A stretch of DNA of 39,867 nt, from contig CAIYET010000136.1 in assembly GCA_903925285.1 (NCBI GenBank), positions 1 to 39,867 of the forward strand, written 5' to 3'. The DNA comes from Candidatus Hydrogenedentota bacterium. GTDB lineage: Bacteria > Hydrogenedentota > Hydrogenedentia > Hydrogenedentales > SLHB01. The notes under the pieces are model-generated. The model saw only the letters and a program-made list of their open reading frames with translations, was not told where the DNA came from and ran no database searches. Shown one piece after another: positions 1 through 9,423 of the stretch (positions are counted from its first letter, which is position 1; each line of letters opens with the position of its first letter). A program made the translations under genes and the position numbers.

Positions 1-104
1 CGCCGCGCGCAAGGCTTCCGCGCCGGTGGCGAGTCCCATTTGCGTCCACTCCGTCCACAAAGTCCACTACGCCCAAACTTTCGACGAATCCCCAGAGATC
101 CTGA
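1..104. repeat. Partial copy of dispersed intergenic element (GC-rich core + GTCCAC-rich arm + AATCCCCAGAGATCCT)
   Basis: CGCCGCGCGCAAGGCTTCCGCGCCGGTG...GAGTCCCATTTG.GTCCACT.CGTCCAC...ACTTTCGACGAATCCCCAGAGATCCT is shared with 13650-13731; runs off the left window edge. Confidence 0.75.
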
Positions 105-132
105 GAACGCATGGTAACCGGCTGCCAAGGGG

Positions 133-1704
133 ATGGGCATGAGCGAACAGGAACTGGTTGAACGTTCTCGTGACGGCGATCCGCGCCGGATGACTTTGTA
201 TGTGGGCGTTGGACTGGTCCTAATCCTCGGCCTTGGTCTGCTGCTGCGCACTTGGGGGCTGTCCTCCGAACAACCGTGGTGGGACGAATTCGCCGCAATA
301 AGAAGTCTAAACGAACCGTCGTTTTCCGCATATTATCAGGCTTCGCGAGAGTTCATGCCAGCGACGTGCCCCCCACTCTTTGTGCTGCTCTACGGCATGG
401 CGAAAATGGGATTGAACGTGCCTGTTCATTTTCGCGCCCTGTCCATTGGGTTCGGAATGATATCCTTGGTGGCGATCTTCCTTGTGGGACGGAAGGTGTT
501 GGGTACACGCGGCGGACTTCTGGTGGCGGCGCTGTGCAGCGTTCACTCCTGGCTCGTCTATTACTCACAGGAAATCCGGGAATATCCGTTACTGATACTA
601 TTGACGATACTGTCGAGTCTCTGTTACGTGTCGATGCTCGAAAAACCGAATCGACGTCTTTCGCTGGCGGGATGCGTGTGCCTGAATTCATGCCTGTTGG
701 TTTCCCATCTGATGTCCGTCTTCTTCGTACTCGCCCAGTTGTTCCACTTCGTAGCATTCGCGTCGCGTGGCGAAAAACGCAAGAATGCCGCGATCTTTGT
801 GCTGTTGCATGTGCCGGGCTTTCTCCTGTGGGGCATGTTGTGTATGACGGTGGACGCGACGAAGATGGCGGAATCGTCGGTTGACTTTTTATCGTTGCAT
901 CACGGCGTCGTTCATTTTCTGCTATGCATACTGGAACTGGCCGGGGCGAGAAGTGTTCTGGTGCAGTTTGGCATGTTCCTGTTTCCATGGTCGTTGCTTG
1001 TGAACGGCACGATCGCGGCAGGCGTGGTATTGGGTGCATTCACAGCCCTTCGTGCATGTCTTCGCGACAAGACGGCCACGCACGACACCCCCTCCCGCTT
1101 TGTCTTTTCCTACCTCATCATATGGGCTTTTCTGCCGCCCATGATTCTCTATGGCATCTCCTGGTTTGTGAAGCCATGTTTCATGACGCGGTATGTAGTG
1201 GAGTCGAGTCCAGCCCTTGTTCTCCTTATCGCATTGGCATTGACACGCGTGCGACGCAATGATCTATTCGCGGCAACTTCCGGCACTGTTCTCATCGCAT
1301 TACTTTGCGTGAGTCTTGCGCACCCACTCCCACTACGCGGAAACTTTGCCGAAGTATCTGGATTTGTCACGCGCATGGCGAATCCGAATGAATGCGTCTG
1401 CACGTCCTCACCCATGCTGGCAATGATGATGTCGTACTACGCGGACTTGAAGAAAGACCCCGGACCAGCCGAATCGCCCAATGGAAAACGAGTCCATTTC
1501 GCCTATGGCGCGCCGACGCAAGCTCCCAGGATTTACGTCGATGGCGGGCCGCCCAGCCAACGCAAGTCGAATAACGAAGAGGCGCTTCGGGCCACGGGAC
1601 ACACGTATCGAACCTATTCGTTTCTCCGGCCTATTCGACTGAGTCCATTGATGGATTCCACATCCGTTCCGAGACTCACGATCTATATTAGAGAGAGTCC
1701 ATGA
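133..1704 (+). CDS. GT-C fold (ArnT/PMT-like, family 39-type) membrane glycosyltransferase
   Basis: 523-aa ORF, multiple TM segments, N-terminal EQPWWDE acidic motif followed by a PPLF segment typical of the family. Confidence 0.75.
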   Translation: MGMSEQELVERSRDGDPRRMTLYVGVGLVLILGLGLLLRTWGLSSEQPWWDEFAAIRSLNEPSFSAYYQASREFMPATCPPLFVLLYGMAKMGLNVPVHFRALSIGFGMISLVAIFLVGRKVLGTRGGLLVAALCSVHSWLVYYSQEIREYPLLILLTILSSLCYVSMLEKPNRRLSLAGCVCLNSCLLVSHLMSVFFVLAQLFHFVAFASRGEKRKNAAIFVLLHVPGFLLWGMLCMTVDATKMAESSVDFLSLHHGVVHFLLCILELAGARSVLVQFGMFLFPWSLLVNGTIAAGVVLGAFTALRACLRDKTATHDTPSRFVFSYLIIWAFLPPMILYGISWFVKPCFMTRYVVESSPALVLLIALALTRVRRNDLFAATSGTVLIALLCVSLAHPLPLRGNFAEVSGFVTRMANPNECVCTSSPMLAMMMSYYADLKKDPGPAESPNGKRVHFAYGAPTQAPRIYVDGGPPSQRKSNNEEALRATGHTYRTYSFLRPIRLSPLMDSTSVPRLTIYIRESP

Positions 1705-1800
1705 ACCTAAATTCGGCAGTTGACACAGGCGGGCATCGCCTGCCTTCGAGGCGCCGCGCGCGATGACCAGGCAAGCACAAGACGTGGAAGAAAAAAGTTC

Positions 1801-1829
1801 TTGACATTCAGACTGGTTTGTGGTACAAA
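1801..1829 (+). promoter_or_regulatory. Putative sigma70-type promoter for the 1976-2515 gene
   Basis: TTGACA (1801-1806), 17-nt spacer, TACAAA (1824-1829); would give a leader of about 140 nt. Confidence 0.5.
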
Positions 1830-1975
1830 CTTGTTGTGGCCATAGGAAGGTAAGACTTCCGAGGGCGCATACAGTTGAATCCGAGGGCCGTCCCTTGTGG
1901 GGCGGTAGGCGCGCGTGGCCTTGTGGCAGCGCGAGCCGATAGAACGGAGTGTTACAGAAAAAGGAGAATACAGCA

Positions 1976-2515
1976 ATGAAGAAACTTAGCATTATCGCGG
2001 TACTGGTTGCAGTAGGTCTGGTAGGTGGCTTTGCGTACGCGAAGTCGATGTGCGTGCCTTGGTTCGTAGATAATGCGGCCAATGCGTCGAGTTATCCGCC
2101 GACGGCTGGCGTCGCGGCCATCATCTACCTGCATAACAACCTTGCCACACCGAAGGAGTGCAACATCACGTACTACAACCAGGATGGTGTCGAACAGGCG
2201 CTGCCCGCGGGTGGAAACACCTTCACCGTTCCGGCGCTTTCGACGGTTGCCTTCCGTCCAGTAGCGGATGACCCGGTTTCCGCTGGCGGCCAGGAATCCG
2301 TTTTAGCTCAAACGATCCCGAATCGTCCGATGGCTGCTCCCGCAGATGGCAAGAAGAATGGTGCTATCGTCATCGGCTGGCAAGGCGACGCGACGGATAT
2401 CCAAGGCATCCTCGGCCAAGCTCAGGCCGTTGCCGCCACAGGTGCATACGCGGGCAAGATCGCGGGCCCTGGCCTTCTTGTGTCCTATGCGACCCTTCTT
2501 CCCGGTGGTGCATGA
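1976..2515 (+). CDS. Small secreted protein of unknown function
   Basis: ATG at 1976 preceded by AAAGGAG; N-terminal MKKLSIIAVLVAVGLVGGFAYA signal peptide; followed by a terminator hairpin. Confidence 0.75.
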   Translation: MKKLSIIAVLVAVGLVGGFAYAKSMCVPWFVDNAANASSYPPTAGVAAIIYLHNNLATPKECNITYYNQDGVEQALPAGGNTFTVPALSTVAFRPVADDPVSAGGQESVLAQTIPNRPMAAPADGKKNGAIVIGWQGDATDIQGILGQAQAVAATGAYAGKIAGPGLLVSYATLLPGGA

Positions 2516-2538
2516 TCCTAGCATAGCGTTTGATTTTG

Positions 2539-2580
2539 AGAGCGAGAATGTCGGAAGACATGCTCGCTCTTTCTCTTTTT
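2539..2580 (+). terminator. Rho-independent terminator
   Basis: AGAGCGAG-a-ATGTC-ggaa-GACAT-g-CTCGCTCT hairpin followed by TTCTCTTTTT. Confidence 0.8.
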
Positions 2581-2636
2581 CCACCTGCTACGCCTGGAAA
2601 TAGACACCCAAGTACCAGTCTCCCTAAAAAAGGCTG

Positions 2637-2789
2637 TCAGAATTCAGAATGTCGAAAACAGTGGACTTACACGCGAAACTCGGCAACATTTGCGTTCACC
2701 CAACACCAGCGCGGAAGCCTTGCGCGCGGCGCTGTGAATACTTTCGCGCCTCGAAAGATACCATAACCTGTTGCCATTCTGAATTCTGA
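2637..2789. repeat. Dispersed element: perfect 15-nt heptad-type inverted arms around the GC-rich core
   Basis: TCAGAATTCAGAATG (2637-2651) and CATTCTGAATTCTGA (2775-2789) are perfect reverse complements; 2704-2731 matches the reverse complement of 1-28 with one mismatch. Confidence 0.7.
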
Positions 2790-2914
2790 ATTCCTACTGC
2801 TTTTTTTGGTGATATCAGGCATGGCCTTGCCTGAGGCTAGGCGCGGGTTGAACTGTTTCTTCCCATTTGCTACTCTCGGCGCGTCGTTGGGTTGGAGTTG
2901 GAAGGACCTATTTC

Positions 2915-4018
2915 ATGCCGGTACCGATGATTGACCTTCGGGCGCAGTATCGCCGAATCAAAACGGAAATCGACGCCGCAGTCGCCGAGGTGTTCGAGAC
3001 GCAGGGGTTCGTCGGCGGGATCAATATCGATAGACTGGAAAAGGGCATCGAAGCGTATCTCGGCGTGGGCTGTGCGATCGCCGTGGCGTCGGGCACGGAC
3101 GCGTTGTTGTTGTCGCTCAAGGCGATGGGCGTGGGACCGGGCGATGAGGTAATCACGACGCCGTTTACGTTTTTCGCGACGGCGGGCGCGATCGCCAATC
3201 TGGGGGCGAAACCGGTCTTCGCGGATATCCGGCCCGATTGCTTTACCATCGATCCGGACGCTATCGAAGCGCTCGTCACACCGCAGACAAAGGCGATTGT
3301 CCCAGTCCATCTTTACGGCCAATGCGCCGATATGGACCCCATCAACGCCATCGCCTCGAAATATGGCCTGGCGGTGCTCGAGGATGCGGCACAGGCACTT
3401 GGTGCGCGCGACAAGGGACGTCCGGCGTGTACGCTCGCACCCATGGCCGCGATCAGCTTTTATCCGACGAAGAATTTGGGTGGCGCGGGCGACGGCGGCA
3501 TGGTTGTTACGCAGGATGCGGCCCTCGCGCAACGCGTCCGTCTGCTCCGCGCGCACGGGGCCGGAACAACGTATATCCACACGATCGTCGGCACAAACAG
3601 TCGTCTCGATGCACTCCAAGCGGCGCTCCTGAACGTGAAACTTCCCCATCTCGATCAGTGGAACGCCGAGCGCCGGGCGCAGGCCGCGTATTACGCCGAA
3701 CGGTTTGCGGAAATTCCGGAAGTGATCCCGCCCGTCGAACGCGCGGGAAATTTCCACGTTTACCATCAGTACGTGATCCGGCTCCCACATCGCGATGCGG
3801 CACGCGATCTGCTTCGTGCGCGCGGGATCGGTTGTGCCGTGTTCTACCCTCTCGCGCTCCATATGCAGGAATGCTTCCGCTATCTCGGTTACGAGGAGAA
3901 GGATTGCACGCATGCCGCGCAGGCGTGCCGCGAGGTGTTGGCGCTGCCCATGTATCCCGAACTCACGCCCGATCAGCAGGATGAGGTTGTGGCCGCTATC
4001 AAGGAGCACCTGGCATGA
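2915..4018 (+). CDS. DegT/DnrJ/EryC1/StrS-family PLP-dependent sugar aminotransferase
   Basis: Family signatures: MIDLRAQYRRI, GVGPGDEVITTPFTFFATAGAI, VHLYGQCADMD, EDAAQALGA, SFYPTKNLGGAGDGG; ATG at 2915 preferred over 2867. Confidence 0.93.
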   Translation: MPVPMIDLRAQYRRIKTEIDAAVAEVFETQGFVGGINIDRLEKGIEAYLGVGCAIAVASGTDALLLSLKAMGVGPGDEVITTPFTFFATAGAIANLGAKPVFADIRPDCFTIDPDAIEALVTPQTKAIVPVHLYGQCADMDPINAIASKYGLAVLEDAAQALGARDKGRPACTLAPMAAISFYPTKNLGGAGDGGMVVTQDAALAQRVRLLRAHGAGTTYIHTIVGTNSRLDALQAALLNVKLPHLDQWNAERRAQAAYYAERFAEIPEVIPPVERAGNFHVYHQYVIRLPHRDAARDLLRARGIGCAVFYPLALHMQECFRYLGYEEKDCTHAAQACREVLALPMYPELTPDQQDEVVAAIKEHLA

Positions 4019-4090
4019 CCGGTTGCGGCCAGGGTATTGCCAAGACAGGGGTTGTGGTAAAATTGGTCTAGGCAAAGGAAGTGAAGCACC

Positions 4091-4390
4091 ATGCGTTTAC
4101 GAGTACCGATAGTATTCGCGCTGGCCTTGCTGGGCGTCGGTTGCCTAAGCAACGTGCATGATCGGCGGCCGTTCACGGAAGGATGGCAGCACGAAATCGA
4201 ACACAACAAGGCCTTTCAAGAACGACGGGCCAAGATCGACAAGAAGGATCCGAACGCACTGAAGGGCGATGGCGGCGCAATCGGCCATGACTACGACGAC
4301 GCTAAGCCGCTGCTCGGAAATCGGGACGGCGCCAGCGCCAACGTCGATACGAGCGGAAGTGCCGTGGTGCAATACGGGGTAAGGTGGTAG
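4091..4390 (+). CDS. Small putative lipoprotein
   Basis: MRLRVPIVFALALLGVGC lipobox; 99 aa; otherwise unknown. Confidence 0.6.
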   Translation: MRLRVPIVFALALLGVGCLSNVHDRRPFTEGWQHEIEHNKAFQERRAKIDKKDPNALKGDGGAIGHDYDDAKPLLGNRDGASANVDTSGSAVVQYGVRW

Positions 4391-4409
4391 GCGTACTGTA
4401 ATCCCCAGG

Positions 4410-5609
4410 TTAGTATAGTCCATTGACGCGCTGATCGAGCGTTTGGAGGGGGGGTAGATCGTTTGCGGGGCGGTCGAGGTAGAAGTAGGCGCAACTGGAC
4501 CAGTCGTCTTGGCGCTCGAACAGGCCGTAGTCGCTCTTTCCATCGCCTTGGGTCCAATCGACCGGCGTTTGCTCCGCTCCGGCCAGAATATATTTGTTGC
4601 CCGACGCGACCATCTTCGGTTTGCTTTCGGGCGTCCAGCAGCCGATTTGTTGCATGGTGACGCGGAGGTCTTTGCGAAAGTACACCGGGTCGGGGACATG
4701 GAAGCGATAGAAGCAAAACTGCAAGCGATCCTTGTCGGCATACGGGCAGCCTTGATATCGGTGCGCGTAAGGCCCCAGGAACCAGCCGGTGCCGATATAG
4801 TCTTCCGTGCCGGTGCCGCAGAGCGTCGGGAACTGGGTATCTCCATCGAGATAAAGCTTGATCTCGCCCTCGCCCCACCATGCGTTGAAATACTGTTTGG
4901 TGTCGGCGATCACGCCGATGTTGATGCCGAGGAAACGTCCCTTGCCCGATATCTTCGGCAAGAATTCGTAATCTTTGCGCAACGTGGTCGGGTTTTCGCG
5001 GTGGAAATAGGCGTGGAAATACAACGTGTCCGGTCCATGCGGATCGCCGAGCGTGTAGTCGATGTCGTAGAAGAAAAGGGACATGTTGACTTTCGTCGTG
5101 TTAGTAACCGTGACACGCATTCCGTTCTTGAACGGCATCGGTATGCAGCAATTGAAACTGCGGCCTTCGGGACTCGAGAAATACTCGTTCTCGAACGCGT
5201 ACGTGCGGCCGAGGCCGGTACAAAAGAAATCGCCGAGCGGCACGCTCGCGGCGGGCTTTTCCGAACCGTCCCAATAGAAGTCCAACCGCATGCCGCGAAG
5301 CATCAGGGGCGTGCGGTCGCTCAGCGTCACCCAAAACCGGCGGATGGTTCCCGCTCCGCTCTTTTCCTCGGCGAGGACGCGTGTCTCGCCGGCGTTGATG
5401 GGAGAACTCGGCCTGCCTTTGCGCCCGCCCTTGGTCTGCCCGCCTTGGCCTTTCGCGGCGGTGGGATTCTCGAAGTCAGCCCAGCGTGTTTCAATGTCGG
5501 CGGGCAGTTGATAAACCTCGGCGGACGACGCAGGGGAAACGGTTGTCGGTTTCGCGCATGCGGCGCACAACAGCCCCGAGAGCATGGCGGTGAAAAGCCG
5601 CGCGTTCAT
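4410..5609 (-). CDS. DUF2961 / GH172-like lipoprotein
   Basis: MNARLFTAMLSGLLCAACAKP lipobox-type signal; DUF2961-like motifs GEGEIKLYLDGDTQFPTLCGTGTEDYIGTGWFLG; start set to internal Met at 5609. Confidence 0.85.
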   Translation of the reverse strand: MNARLFTAMLSGLLCAACAKPTTVSPASSAEVYQLPADIETRWADFENPTAAKGQGGQTKGGRKGRPSSPINAGETRVLAEEKSGAGTIRRFWVTLSDRTPLMLRGMRLDFYWDGSEKPAASVPLGDFFCTGLGRTYAFENEYFSSPEGRSFNCCIPMPFKNGMRVTVTNTTKVNMSLFFYDIDYTLGDPHGPDTLYFHAYFHRENPTTLRKDYEFLPKISGKGRFLGINIGVIADTKQYFNAWWGEGEIKLYLDGDTQFPTLCGTGTEDYIGTGWFLGPYAHRYQGCPYADKDRLQFCFYRFHVPDPVYFRKDLRVTMQQIGCWTPESKPKMVASGNKYILAGAEQTPVDWTQGDGKSDYGLFERQDDWSSCAYFYLDRPANDLPPLQTLDQRVNGLY

Positions 5610-7525
5610 GACGTTCGCTTCCGCGATCCGGCACGCGCGCGCAGGACGGCGCACAGTCCCAGGAGAATGACCGCGCCCTCGATGATCCAAAAGACGGCCA
5701 GCGAAGTCATTGCGCCGCTCGTGAATCCGTAGCTATGGAGTCCGACGCCGAGCAGGTTGACGCCCCACCATGAGAAGGCCACGATCATCCCGCATGCAAT
5801 GGACGCCATGCAGAAACCCGCGTCGCGGATGTAGCCGCCGCGTTTGGCGTGCAACGAGGCCAACTGCCAGAGCACGATCAACAGCGCGCCATTCTCTTTC
5901 GGGTCCCAGCCCCAGAAGCGGCCCCAGCTTTCGTTCGCCCACACGCCGCCGAGCAGCGTGCCGATAAACGTGAACAGGAATCCGAAGCAGAAGATGCCGT
6001 AGACCATGCGCGCGACGGATGCGCGGAACGCCTCGCCGTCGGCGGGCCGCCGCAACAGGTGCGATGCAACGTAGATGTGGGCGATGGCTCCGGACAAAAG
6101 CGCAGCAGCGTAGCCCATGGTAATCGTCGTGATGTGCGTGGCGAGCCAGAAATTGGTATCGAGCACGGCGACCATGCTGGGCATCGTGTCGGACCCCTCG
6201 CGGGCCTCGTACTTGATTGCGATGAACATGCCGACGGCGGCGAGCACCGCGCCGGCCGTGAGCGCGATGCGCTGGCGGTTCATCCACTCGGCGATCAGCG
6301 AGACCGCGGCAATTACGGCGGTCGTGAACAGGATCGTCTCGTACATCGTGGTCGCGGGCGGGCGATGCCGGATAATACAGCGCATCGCGATGGCGATCGA
6401 CAACAGAATCGTCGGCGCAGCAACGGCAATCCATGTCGCCGCGTACAACGGACGGTTGCGTGGCGCGGTCCACGATACCGCCACGAGCAGGAACGCGAAC
6501 ACGTACAGCGCGAGCGCTTTGCCCAAGAGGTCCATGCGGTAAAACGCGACCTCGGTCGGGACGTGAGCGTACTCGCCGCGCGACGTGGCCAAGCGAATCA
6601 CCGACGTGCGCCAGGCGGCGGCCTTCTCGTCGAAGCGCGCCGGATCGCCGGTTGATTGCGCGAGTTCATCTAGCCCTGCGAACAGTTCAATCTCTTGTAT
6701 GTCCACGCCGCCGGTTTCGAACGCGCGCAGAACGATATCGGCCGGCGTCAGCCACTTCGTTTCTTCGTGCAGCACGGGCGGAATCGACGACAGGGCTGTT
6801 GCCGTTTTGCGCACTTCGTCCAACGCATGAAAGAGGTTCAGGATCGCTTTGCCGTTGGGATCGACGGATGCGACGCCGCTTTTTTGCGATGCGGCGTATT
6901 CATTGTGCAACAGCGGGGCCTTGCGGAGAATATCGGCCGGCGTGGCCTGGGTCTTACTCGGGAACAGACGCGCGAACACATCGCACGATTCGAGATCAAT
7001 GGGTTTGCGCGCATGATCGAGATACGCGCTCAACGTTTCGTATTCGCCGACATTCTCGGCGAGACGGACGATCTGGTCCTGGTTGACGGTACGATCCTTC
7101 GCGGGACACCGCGCATAGACGTTGGCAAGCTCGAAGAGCTTCTCTTCGCCTTTCCGGAGTTCATTGTAGGAATACCGGTCGCGCTTCTTCGCGTGCGGGA
7201 CCAGTCCCATCGCGACAACCGTCTCGTCGCTGTCCACACAGAAGATCGCATAACTATTCGCCTGTTCAGGATAAAAGAGCGTATCGAGCAACCACGCCAC
7301 AGCGGTCAGCCGCGAACCGTCCGGCGTCGTGCATGAACGGCGACCGTTGAACTTGAGCAGCTTGAAGCTCGAATACGTATCGAGCGGTTTAATGCGCCCT
7401 TCGTCCTGAATAGGCAGCGCCGCCCAACCTTTCAGGCTCTCCGCGCTCCAGCGATGAGGCGAATCGCCGGCCACCGCCGCCGTGCAGAGGATCATGGACA
7501 AGCAAAATGCGCGCAGAGGATTCAT
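5606..7525 (-). CDS. ccsA: Cytochrome c biogenesis protein, CcsA/CcmC family, with long N-terminal extension
   Basis: WGRFWGWDPKENGALLIVLW tryptophan-rich heme motif, multi-TM C-terminal half, directly follows a ResB-like gene. Confidence 0.88.
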   Translation of the reverse strand: MNPLRAFCLSMILCTAAVAGDSPHRWSAESLKGWAALPIQDEGRIKPLDTYSSFKLLKFNGRRSCTTPDGSRLTAVAWLLDTLFYPEQANSYAIFCVDSDETVVAMGLVPHAKKRDRYSYNELRKGEEKLFELANVYARCPAKDRTVNQDQIVRLAENVGEYETLSAYLDHARKPIDLESCDVFARLFPSKTQATPADILRKAPLLHNEYAASQKSGVASVDPNGKAILNLFHALDEVRKTATALSSIPPVLHEETKWLTPADIVLRAFETGGVDIQEIELFAGLDELAQSTGDPARFDEKAAAWRTSVIRLATSRGEYAHVPTEVAFYRMDLLGKALALYVFAFLLVAVSWTAPRNRPLYAATWIAVAAPTILLSIAIAMRCIIRHRPPATTMYETILFTTAVIAAVSLIAEWMNRQRIALTAGAVLAAVGMFIAIKYEAREGSDTMPSMVAVLDTNFWLATHITTITMGYAAALLSGAIAHIYVASHLLRRPADGEAFRASVARMVYGIFCFGFLFTFIGTLLGGVWANESWGRFWGWDPKENGALLIVLWQLASLHAKRGGYIRDAGFCMASIACGMIVAFSWWGVNLLGVGLHSYGFTSGAMTSLAVFWIIEGAVILLGLCAVLRARAGSRKRTS

Positions 7526-8712
7526 TTACGGACTCCTTGCCGCACGGAGCGCAAGTACGTGCCCAATTTGACGACGAAGTGGAGCGTGAGGCCAAGCGCG
7601 ATCACGTAGCACGCATAAACGGGCAACTGCTCGGCCGGATTGCGCACAACAGCCAGCGACGAGTAAAGGCGATCATGCGGTCCGGCGCCGGGCGGTCCCC
7701 ACGACGACTGATAGAAAGTGTAACCTCTGTAGCGCATCGGCTCGTTCATGGCGATATGAACCGCCTGGCTCGCTTCGCCCTCGATACGCGTAACGTCGCT
7801 CGCGTAGGTCTTGGCAAGCTCCATGCCGGGATACAATTCGCGCGTGAATTTGTCGAGACGAATCGAGAAGGGCAGCAGCCATCCACGCCGACGTAGTTGA
7901 ACAGTCCAATCTGCATTGCCGACGGATACTTTCGTGGGCGACTCATCCGCCGCACAGAAAAGGATTTCCTTCGCTTCGCCGTTCTGTTTTGGGCGCACGA
8001 GGGCATGCGCGCCCGGGAAGTTCTCGCCCGCTTCCTTCGCCTGCGCCAAGACCTTCAACCACACGCCGTCCACCTGCTTGACGCCAGTTGGCGCGGCCTC
8101 GGTCGCGTCCGCGCGCCTTGCGTTTCGATCATATTGGGTCAGAACCAAGTCGAAGGGCAGGGACTCACTGAAGAAGGTCTTCGGCTGGCCTTGACGGACC
8201 GCGCCGACGGCGCGCGACGGGATCACGCGCCCGACAGGTTTGCCCTCCTTGTCCGGTCCCGTGATGGCGATCTCCCACTCCTCGCCGCTTTCGAAACGGT
8301 TCGTCCGATCACCCTCGTAGAGCGTAATTTGGCCGCGCAGACCCATTTCAAACGTCACAAATCCCGCGACAAGCAGGAGAAGAATACCGGCGTGCGCGAT
8401 CAGAATCCCCGACTGCGCCCAACCCTTCCTCGCGCGAACAATGCCACCGCATGTCACGTTCGCGAATCCCAGCAAGAGCAAGAGGTAGGCGCCCGGCAAC
8501 GGCACGGGAATGGTCCCGCCAACCCAATGAATTACGAACAACGAACCAAAATAGCGCTGCTGAACTTGGTATAGCCCTTCGTCCACCTGTTGCAGCGTGC
8601 CGAGGAAGGTCAATAGGATTAGCAAGAGCAAGAGGACGATCGACAGCCCGTACGACGCAAAGAACGCGAAAATACCCTTGGACAATCGAGCGATCATCGT
8701 AGCGACCCACAA
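7522..8712 (-). CDS. resB: ResB-like cytochrome c biogenesis protein
   Basis: TM-rich N-terminus, GLRGQITLYEGDRTNRF, MNEPMRYRGYTFYQSSWG typical of ResB; overlaps the start of ccsA. Confidence 0.85.
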   Translation of the reverse strand: MWVATMIARLSKGIFAFFASYGLSIVLLLLLILLTFLGTLQQVDEGLYQVQQRYFGSLFVIHWVGGTIPVPLPGAYLLLLLGFANVTCGGIVRARKGWAQSGILIAHAGILLLLVAGFVTFEMGLRGQITLYEGDRTNRFESGEEWEIAITGPDKEGKPVGRVIPSRAVGAVRQGQPKTFFSESLPFDLVLTQYDRNARRADATEAAPTGVKQVDGVWLKVLAQAKEAGENFPGAHALVRPKQNGEAKEILFCAADESPTKVSVGNADWTVQLRRRGWLLPFSIRLDKFTRELYPGMELAKTYASDVTRIEGEASQAVHIAMNEPMRYRGYTFYQSSWGPPGAGPHDRLYSSLAVVRNPAEQLPVYACYVIALGLTLHFVVKLGTYLRSVRQGVRK

Positions 8713-9299
8713 AACGCGATGAACGCCTCGCGTTGCGATTGAACCGTGGCCATAGGACCGATCATTTTCACGAACACGCTGTATCCCTCGCGTTGGGCGA
8801 CCGTGCCCAGCAACATGTAGTCGCCGTGCGACTGCCCTTCCATCCCCCGATACGTTCCGCGCGCTTCCAACAGCGACGCCGACTGTCCCAGCACCGTAAT
8901 CTTCGGAAGCGCGGCGATCGCCGCTTCGTCCAGCGGCGGCCCTTCAACATCCATCTGCCCACGCCAGCGCTCCATGTTCAACCCAACTCCGCCCGCAGCG
9001 CCCTTGAGGACGCTGGCATAGCACTCCGTGTCCTGCGCAGGCCCGACGCGAAAGTTCGCAAGCCGCATGGCGGTCGCAGGCACGGAGGTCCAACCGGACG
9101 GCATGTCCCACTGCAAATTCGGCGCACTGGTTTCCACCGACGCTCCGGCCTGTTTCGGAGTGATCGAAGACGGCGCAACGGGTTGGACCGGCGCCGAGTA
9201 CGTCTCCGTAATCTCCGTACGTCCGCCCGGATTGCCGCACGACGCTCCGGCCAACAGTAGAACGATGATGAGCGGATAAACCCGGCTTGCCTTGCGCAT
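8694..9299 (-). CDS. Putative lipoprotein of unknown function
   Basis: MRKASRVYPLIIVLLLAGASCGNPGG lipobox; overlaps start of resB, so probably operonic. Confidence 0.7.
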   Translation of the reverse strand: MRKASRVYPLIIVLLLAGASCGNPGGRTEITETYSAPVQPVAPSSITPKQAGASVETSAPNLQWDMPSGWTSVPATAMRLANFRVGPAQDTECYASVLKGAAGGVGLNMERWRGQMDVEGPPLDEAAIAALPKITVLGQSASLLEARGTYRGMEGQSHGDYMLLGTVAQREGYSVFVKMIGPMATVQSQREAFIAFCGSLR

Positions 9300-9423
9300 G
9301 GCAAAACCCCTCTCTGCCTAGAAGCATGCGACTTTAACTGTTGCACCGCCTGCAAGTCAATCGCGCTCAAATGTCGCCAATTCCGTCGAGAAAGGCAAGT
9401 TGCCGACAGGATGAATCAATAGA

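Noticed and set aside
2870-4075. 401-aa minus-strand ORF
   Set aside because: Antisense shadow of the DegT-family gene; Arg/His-rich translation with no domain signature
4509-5732. 407-aa plus-strand ORF
   Set aside because: Antisense shadow of the DUF2961 gene
5849-6655. 268-aa plus-strand ORF
   Set aside because: Antisense to ccsA, Arg/Gly/Asp-rich shadow frame
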